Source: an uncultured Clostridia bacterium (GTDB lineage: Bacteria; Bacillota; Clostridia; Christensenellales; Borkfalkiaceae). Taken from it: a stretch of DNA of 27,340 nucleotides. The DNA is taken from assembly GCA_937912025.1 (NCBI GenBank), contig CALDOZ010000005.1, forward strand, positions 1-27,340. The letters are read 5' to 3'. Each line of letters opens with the position of its first letter. Position 1 is the first letter of the stretch. The notes beneath the pieces were generated by a model. The model saw nothing but the letters and a program-made list of their open reading frames with translations, made no database searches and had not been told where the DNA came from. Below are positions 23,023-27,340 of this stretch, one piece after another. Position numbers and translations under genes: made by a program.

Positions 23023-23743
23023 AACCTTTTCTTTGGCGTACCGCCTCAAATACCGCAACGCCACACGCAACGGAAGCGTTAAGCGAGTTAACTTGTCCAT
23101 ACATTGGAATAGTTACTACGGCATCACACTTTTCTTTGGTTAGACGATTGACGCCCGTATCTTCGCCACCAACTACTATACATAGTTTACCCCTAAGATC
23201 AGACTTATATATATCGCTACCGCCAAGTTCTAAAGCGTAAGTCCAAATTCCAGCCTCTTTAATTTTATCAATGGCGTTGTTAATATTGGTAACTCTTGAA
23301 ATTTTAAGATGGTTGGCGCTACCTTCTGAAATGCGCATAACCGTTTCGTTTACTTGCGCGCTTCTTCTTTTACCAATTATAAGCCCGTCTGCTCCGGCGC
23401 ATTCTAAAACTCTTATAATACTGCCGAGATTATGCGGGTCTTCAACCCCGTCAAGAACGACTAAAAACGCGTCTTCTTTATCTTTTAAAAGGTTTAAAAC
23501 GTCGTCAAAGTCAGCGTATTTGTAATCTGAAACGTAAGCAATAAAACCTTGGTGACGGCGAGTTTCAGTTTCTTTATCTAAAATGGCTTTATCAACGTAT
23601 TGAATTTTAACGCCACGTTTTACCGCCGTGTTTACAAGTTGGCGAGATGAATCGTCTCTCATTCCGTTTTGAACGAGAATTTTATCAATAGTTTTATCAG
23701 TTTTTATAAGTTCCGCGACCGCGTTTTTCCCTTCAATTTTCAT
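23012..23743 (-). CDS. rlmB: TrmH-family 23S rRNA 2'-O-methyltransferase
   Basis: This 243-residue SPOUT-class enzyme has an N-terminal substrate-binding domain starting KIEGKNAVAELIKTDKTIDK. Motif 1 is VLDGVEDPHNLGSIIRVLEC (about 95-114), motif 2 is VVGGEDTGVNRLT, and motif 3 is IPMYGQVNSLNASVACGVAVFE. The family methylates a guanosine ribose in the 23S peptidyl-transferase region using S-adenosylmethionine. It overlaps mrnC by 11 bases upstream and sigH by 11 bases downstream. GGAGAG precedes the ATG. Confidence 0.95.
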   Translation of the reverse strand: MKIEGKNAVAELIKTDKTIDKILVQNGMRDDSSRQLVNTAVKRGVKIQYVDKAILDKETETRRHQGFIAYVSDYKYADFDDVLNLLKDKEDAFLVVLDGVEDPHNLGSIIRVLECAGADGLIIGKRRSAQVNETVMRISEGSANHLKISRVTNINNAIDKIKEAGIWTYALELGGSDIYKSDLRGKLCIVVGGEDTGVNRLTKEKCDAVVTIPMYGQVNSLNASVACGVAVFEAVRQRKGYAK

Positions 23744-24143
23744 AATTCTCTCCTAACTCTAGTAAAAATTTTAATCTTTCAGTTTGTTTTGTAAGGTATA
23801 AATAACCAATCAACGCCTCAAAACCCGTAGACTTATTATATTCGGCTACGGACGCGTTTTTTGCGCGTGTACCCTTTTTAGTGTTGCGAGCCCTTTTATA
23901 TACGAGCATTTCTTCTTCGGTAAGCACAGGAAGAATAACGTCGATATATTTGGCTTGATTAACTGCGCAAACTAAGTCGGCGCTTTTTTTATTTAGTACG
24001 AAGGCACTTTCGTCTTTATCGGTAACGAGTTTTTCTCTAACGTATAAAGAGTGAACGGCGTCGCCAATAAACGCAAGAGTTAACGAACTTAAAGTTTTAG
24101 CCTCCGCTTTTGTTAATTCGTTTAAATTTGTAAACAATTTCAC
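23733..24143 (-). CDS. mrnC: Mini-ribonuclease III (23S rRNA maturation)
   Basis: MrnC is a dsRNA endonuclease with an RNase III catalytic domain but no dsRNA-binding domain; it trims 23S rRNA ends. The 136 residues include the catalytic motif LTLAFIGDAVHSLYVRE (21-37, Asp28), NKKSADLVCAVNQAKY and the second acidic patch near TGFEALIGYLYLTK (Glu at about 108). It starts with GTG, preceded by a G-rich GGTGGT site. Gene order mrnC-rlmB-sigH is a hallmark of Bacillota. It has its own very strong promoter just upstream and is the first gene of the operon reaching rsuA. Confidence 0.95.
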   Translation of the reverse strand: MKLFTNLNELTKAEAKTLSSLTLAFIGDAVHSLYVREKLVTDKDESAFVLNKKSADLVCAVNQAKYIDVILPVLTEEEMLVYKRARNTKKGTRAKNASVAEYNKSTGFEALIGYLYLTKQTERLKFLLELGENYEN

Positions 24144-24162
24144 ACCACCGAATTTATTAATA

Positions 24163-24181
24163 TTTATGATTATATCATAAA
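24163..24181. repeat. Inverted repeat centred on the mrnC -10 box
   Basis: On the plus strand TTTATGAT (24163-24170) and ATCATAAA (24174-24181) are perfect 8-bp arms around TAT. The -10 hexamer lies in the middle. A repressor binding here would block RNA polymerase, but no regulator can be named. Confidence 0.5.
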
Positions 24182-24197
24182 AAAGTCATTATTTCAA
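24169..24197 (-). promoter_or_regulatory. Strong promoter of the mrnC-rlmB-sigH-dnaX operon
   Basis: On the minus strand TTGAAA (24192-24197) lies 17 bases upstream of a perfect TATAAT (24169-24174), which is preceded by TGA, an extended -10 element. The predicted start is about 24162, giving a short leader of about 19 bases before the GTG start. Confidence 0.82.
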
Positions 24198-24218
24198 CAC
24201 TATTGAGTAATAAATGTA

Positions 24219-24241
24219 AAATTTATACGTCGGTATAATTT
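24219..24241 (-). terminator. Weak terminator candidate after cwlD
   Basis: AAATTTATAC (24219-24228) and GTATAATTT (24233-24241) pair with one bulged base around a 4-base loop, starting 13 bases after the cwlD stop. On the minus strand TTTACATTTATTA follows. The stem is almost all A-U, so it would be weak. Confidence 0.4.
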
Positions 24242-24254
24242 ATTTCAGCCCAAG

Positions 24255-24935
24255 TTATTCGTTCTTGGCGTTTAAATATTCAAGCGAGCCTTTAAAAATT
24301 TCTAACGCTAATTTTTGCTGATATTCGTTCGTGGTTAATAATTTTTCATCATCTGCGTTAGATAAAAAACCACACTCTACTATAACCGACGGAACTTTAG
24401 AATAATTTAAAATGTAATAATCGCCTTTTAACGCATTTGATATGCGTGGGCTTTCTTTCATTAAATTTAGGCGTAGTTGTATTTTTTCCGCAAGAAAGTT
24501 GCTCGTTTTGTCGTTTGCTTTATAAAAAACTTGCGCTCCACGCCTACTTTTTTGACTGTACTTATTCATATGTATAGATATGAGCATATCAGCGTTTGAT
24601 GAGTTTACTATCTGCGCCCTTTTTTGAAGGTCGCGAAGTTTAAAACCGGGCGACGTATCGCCGTATAACCCGTTTTCATCCGTCCGCGTTAAAACTACTT
24701 TAAACCCAGCGTTTTCGTATACGCTTTTTAACGTGTACGCCATTTTTAAATTTAGTTGACTTTCAATAGCGCCTAACGCATCGCCAATAACCCCGTTATC
24801 AATACCGCCGTGACCTGCGTCAATAACGACGGTATAAAAGAATTTTTCGTACGCGCTAATTATTTCGTTTACGCCTAAAATTGATGAGCATAATGTAACT
24901 AAAACTAAACATATTACTAAAATTTTTCTTTTCAT
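24255..24935 (-). CDS. cwlD: N-acetylmuramoyl-L-alanine amidase, CwlD type
   Basis: This 226-residue zinc amidase of the Amidase_3 family removes peptide side chains from peptidoglycan. The N-terminus is a signal or anchor helix (MKRKILVICLVLVTLC). Zinc ligands are His42 in DAGHGG, Glu58 in AIESQLN and His122 in SIHMN; the catalytic Glu187 is in VECGFLSN. Length and the single-domain form match CwlD, which prepares the spore cortex for muramic-lactam formation. The call is supported by spoIVA and sigH nearby. A vegetative amidase is possible. No clear ribosome binding site precedes the ATG, and I saw no convincing SigE/SigG promoter. Confidence 0.85.
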   Translation of the reverse strand: MKRKILVICLVLVTLCSSILGVNEIISAYEKFFYTVVIDAGHGGIDNGVIGDALGAIESQLNLKMAYTLKSVYENAGFKVVLTRTDENGLYGDTSPGFKLRDLQKRAQIVNSSNADMLISIHMNKYSQKSRRGAQVFYKANDKTSNFLAEKIQLRLNLMKESPRISNALKGDYYILNYSKVPSVIVECGFLSNADDEKLLTTNEYQQKLALEIFKGSLEYLNAKNE

Positions 24936-25033
24936 ATTTTTTAATTTTTACCAACTTTACCTATAAATTTTTGATTTTTTACCTAGAACACATATAAAAA
25001 CTTCGTCTTTTTTTTACTTGCCTTTAAAAACGG

Positions 25034-25063
25034 TTGACAAATACCGCCTTTTAAATTTATAAT
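25034..25063 (+). promoter_or_regulatory. Promoter of the glutamine synthetase gene
   Basis: A perfect TTGACA (25034-25039) and a perfect TATAAT (25058-25063) are separated by 18 bases. The leader is about 67 bases. A small ACGC/GCGT hairpin (25108-25124) stands just before the AGGAG site. I saw no GlnR/TnrA-type operator. The -35 box is flanked by the inverted pair CGGT/ACCG (25032-25047). Confidence 0.8.
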
Positions 25064-25136
25064 TTAGTATATTTATTTTGTATGTATTTACTAACATTAA
25101 AATTACTACGCCAAATTTACGCGTTTAGGAGAGTTT

Positions 25137-27218
25137 ATGTCTATTTCCGAAATTTTTGCCACAAACGTATTCAATGAAGAAGTAATGAGGGCTTCATTAT
25201 CCCCAGAAACGTTTGCTTCCCTATCAAAAACTGTTGAAGAAGGCGAACCGCTTGACATTACCGTTGCCCAAGAAGTAGCCAACGCCATGAAAGATTGGGC
25301 TATTAGTAAAGGCGCAACACATTATTCACATTGGTTTCAACCTATGACGGGTATTACTGCCGAAAAACACGATAGTTTTATTTCTACGCCTAACCACGGC
25401 AAAGTTATAATGGAATTTTCTGGTAAAGAACTTATTAAAGGCGAGTCGGACGCATCTTCTTTCCCTAACGGCGGCATTCGCGCCACTTTTGAAGCGCGCG
25501 GTTACACTGCTTGGGACCCTACTTCTTACGCTTTCGTTAAAGATAAAACTTTATATATTCCGACCGCGTTTTGCGCGTATAACGGCGAGGCTCTTGATAA
25601 AAAAACTCCACTTCTTCGCTCGTGCGAGGCTATTAATAAACAAGCGTTAAGAGTTTTGCGCTTACTTGGAAAAGACGATATTAAAGCGGTACAAGTTACT
25701 ATTGGCGCTGAACAAGAATATTTTCTTATTGACAAAAAAGCAGGACTTAAACGCCCTGATCTTATTTTTACAGGTAGAACTTTATTCGGCGCAAAACCAC
25801 CTAAAGGTCAGGAACTTGAAGACCATTATTTCGGTTCTATCAAGCCACGAGTTAAAGCCTTTATGGAAGAACTTGACGACGAACTTTGGAAACTTGGAAT
25901 ACCTGCAAAAACGGAGCATAACGAAGCAGCCCCAGCCCAACACGAAATAGCGCCTATATTTTCATCGGTTAACGTAGCAACTGATAATAATCAACTTATT
26001 ATGGAACTTATGAAAAAAGTTGCCGATAAACACGACCTTATTTGTTTACTACACGAAAAACCTTTCAAAGGCGTTGCCGGTAGCGGTAAACACAATAACT
26101 GGTCGATATCTACAAACACGGGCGTAAACTTGTTTAATCCTGGAAAAACTCCCGGGGAAAACCTACAATTTTTAATTTTTCTTGCTTCCGTTATTAAGGC
26201 GGTTGACGATTATCAAGACTTGTATAGAACGTCGGTAGCGAGCGCTGGTAACGACCACCGTTTAGGCGCAAACGAAGCGCCACCTGCTATTATTTCGCTG
26301 TTTTTAGGCGAAGATTTACTCTCTGCTTTAAAAGCGCTTGAAAATAACGATTCTTACAAACTCAACAAGTCGCTTATGACGTTAGGCGTTAAAATTCTTC
26401 CTACCCTTCCAAGAGATACGACGGATAGAAACCGTACTTCTCCTATAGCGTATACGGGTAACAAGTTTGAATTTAGAATGGTTGGCTCAAACGATTCTGT
26501 TGCCGACTGTAACGTTGTTCTTAATACGTCGGTTGCTGAAAGTTTAAGATTGTTTGCAGACGAACTTGAAAAGGCGACTGATATTCCAGAAGCGGTACAT
26601 GATATTGTAGTTAGAACGGTTAAAGCGCATGAAAGAATTTTATTCAACGGCAATAACTATTCTCACGAGTGGCCTATTGAAGCCGAAAAACGCGGTCTTA
26701 AAAATTTACGTTCTACCCCTGAAGCAGCGTGTATTTTAACTGACGAAAAGAACGTTAAACTTTATGAAACGCACAAAGTTTTCACTTATACCGAATTAGT
26801 ATCGCGTCAACAAATAATGTTCCAAAACTATTCAAGAATAGTTAACATTGAAGCGCTTACGCTTATCGATATGGCTAAAAAGGACATATACCCTGCAATA
26901 AACGCCTACGTTACTAAAATAGCCAACGCGGTTATTAGCAAAAACACAATAGGCGTTGACGCAAGCGAAGACGTTGAACTTATTAAAAAACTTTCCCTTT
27001 TAAGCGGTAAAATTTATTCTAATACTGAAAGACTTGAAAAACTTACCATTCAAGCAAAGGCAATTAAAGACGCTAAAGAACAAGCATTTTTCTATCTTGA
27101 TAAAGTGTTATACCTTATGAAAGAAATTAGAGGTTTTATAGACGAAGCCGAAAAGAACACTTCTTCTAACGATTGGCCGTTCCCAACGTACGGCGAGTTG
27201 TTATTTAGCGTAAACTAA
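25137..27218 (+). CDS. glnN: Type III glutamine synthetase (GlnN)
   Basis: The enzyme makes glutamine from glutamate and ammonia with ATP, in the cytosol. At 693 residues it fits the long type III class (about 700) rather than type I (about 450). Type III landmarks are present: SHWFQPMTG near residue 63, NGGIRATFEARGYTAWDPTS near 111-130, GAEQEYFLID, GSGKHNNWSISTNTGVNLF and NEAPPAIISLFLG. The family's C-terminal helical region follows. A clear AGGAG precedes the ATG. It is a single gene, divergent from cwlD. No nitrogen regulator or amt gene is adjacent. GSIII is common in Bacteroidetes and gut Clostridia. Confidence 0.97.
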   Translation: MSISEIFATNVFNEEVMRASLSPETFASLSKTVEEGEPLDITVAQEVANAMKDWAISKGATHYSHWFQPMTGITAEKHDSFISTPNHGKVIMEFSGKELIKGESDASSFPNGGIRATFEARGYTAWDPTSYAFVKDKTLYIPTAFCAYNGEALDKKTPLLRSCEAINKQALRVLRLLGKDDIKAVQVTIGAEQEYFLIDKKAGLKRPDLIFTGRTLFGAKPPKGQELEDHYFGSIKPRVKAFMEELDDELWKLGIPAKTEHNEAAPAQHEIAPIFSSVNVATDNNQLIMELMKKVADKHDLICLLHEKPFKGVAGSGKHNNWSISTNTGVNLFNPGKTPGENLQFLIFLASVIKAVDDYQDLYRTSVASAGNDHRLGANEAPPAIISLFLGEDLLSALKALENNDSYKLNKSLMTLGVKILPTLPRDTTDRNRTSPIAYTGNKFEFRMVGSNDSVADCNVVLNTSVAESLRLFADELEKATDIPEAVHDIVVRTVKAHERILFNGNNYSHEWPIEAEKRGLKNLRSTPEAACILTDEKNVKLYETHKVFTYTELVSRQQIMFQNYSRIVNIEALTLIDMAKKDIYPAINAYVTKIANAVISKNTIGVDASEDVELIKKLSLLSGKIYSNTERLEKLTIQAKAIKDAKEQAFFYLDKVLYLMKEIRGFIDEAEKNTSSNDWPFPTYGELLFSVN

Positions 27219-27340
27219 ACTTTAACACAACGTTTTTGTGATCATTATAGACTACCCCAACTTAAATAAAGTGCTTTTAAAGAGCTAGAAACAAGTTAGG
27301 CTAGGCTCACTTTGGGTGGATAGACACAACTAACCTTTTT
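27219..27340 (+). other. Noncoding end of the window with pairing potential
   Basis: No ORF was found here. GAGCTAG (27280-27286) can pair with CTAGGCTC (27302-27309) with one bulge, and the flanking AAAGT/ACTTT extends it. A short CACAA/TTGTG stem (27227-27241) precedes it. Neither has a U-run, so neither is a typical terminator for glnN. The end of the window cuts whatever follows. Confidence 0.35.

Noticed and set aside
22453..23100. Longer sigH start at 23100
   Set aside because: The extra 26 residues (MDKLTRLTLPLRVALRYLRR onward) are an out-of-frame reading of rlmB and unlike SigH N-termini.
25064..25136. Glutamine riboswitch or GlnR/TnrA operator before glnN
   Set aside because: The leader is only about 67 bases with a 4-bp stem, and no TGTNA-N7-TNACA pattern was found.

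Overview
The window looks like chromosomal housekeeping DNA from an AT-rich, endospore-forming member of the Bacillota, most likely an uncultured or gut-type Clostridia. The evidence is a full-length SpoIVA (492 residues), a SigH-type sigma factor in the mrnC-rlmB-sigH order, a CwlD-type amidase, good AGGAG-type ribosome binding sites, and a type III glutamine synthetase. I see no insertion sequence, prophage, CRISPR array, tRNA or rRNA.

Left part (1-12008, almost all on the minus strand). The first bases hold the last 15 codons of an AraC-family regulator on the plus strand. It converges on a two-gene unit: a PfkB-family sugar kinase (1-phosphofructokinase type) and an HD-domain phosphohydrolase. 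Upstream lie an EF-G-like GTPase with its own strong promoter, then spoIVA, then a tightly overlapping operon: DUF512 Fe-S protein, der, plsY. Next come a six-helix HdeD/DUF308-like membrane protein with a Lys-rich repeat tail, an AraC-type regulator and recF.

Middle (12009-16514). recF diverges from dnaA. dnaA is followed by mnmG, a possible 60-residue protein, a Dabb-domain protein and a 73-residue protein of unknown function, ending at a strong terminator. dnaN is not next to dnaA, and I found no convincing DnaA boxes, so I do not call an origin here. A 295-base gene-poor stretch with a probable gene remnant and a 12-bp direct repeat lies between two strong facing terminators.

Right part (16515-24935, minus strand). 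Read in the direction of transcription, the order is cwlD, then a compact information-processing operon: mrnC, rlmB, sigH, dnaX, ebfC, recR and an rsuA-family pseudouridine synthase. An AEC transporter, a divergent PlsC-like acyltransferase and a TerB-like protein follow. glnN (type III glutamine synthetase) diverges from cwlD and occupies the right end.

The most interesting signals are regulatory. The plsY-spoIVA junction combines a long hairpin that buries the spoIVA ribosome binding site with a SigE-like promoter lying mostly inside that hairpin. The DUF512-der-plsY operon has a strong promoter whose predicted start falls on the A of the start codon, which suggests a leaderless mRNA. No clearly undescribed multi-gene system is visible; the unknowns are small proteins and divergent members of known families.
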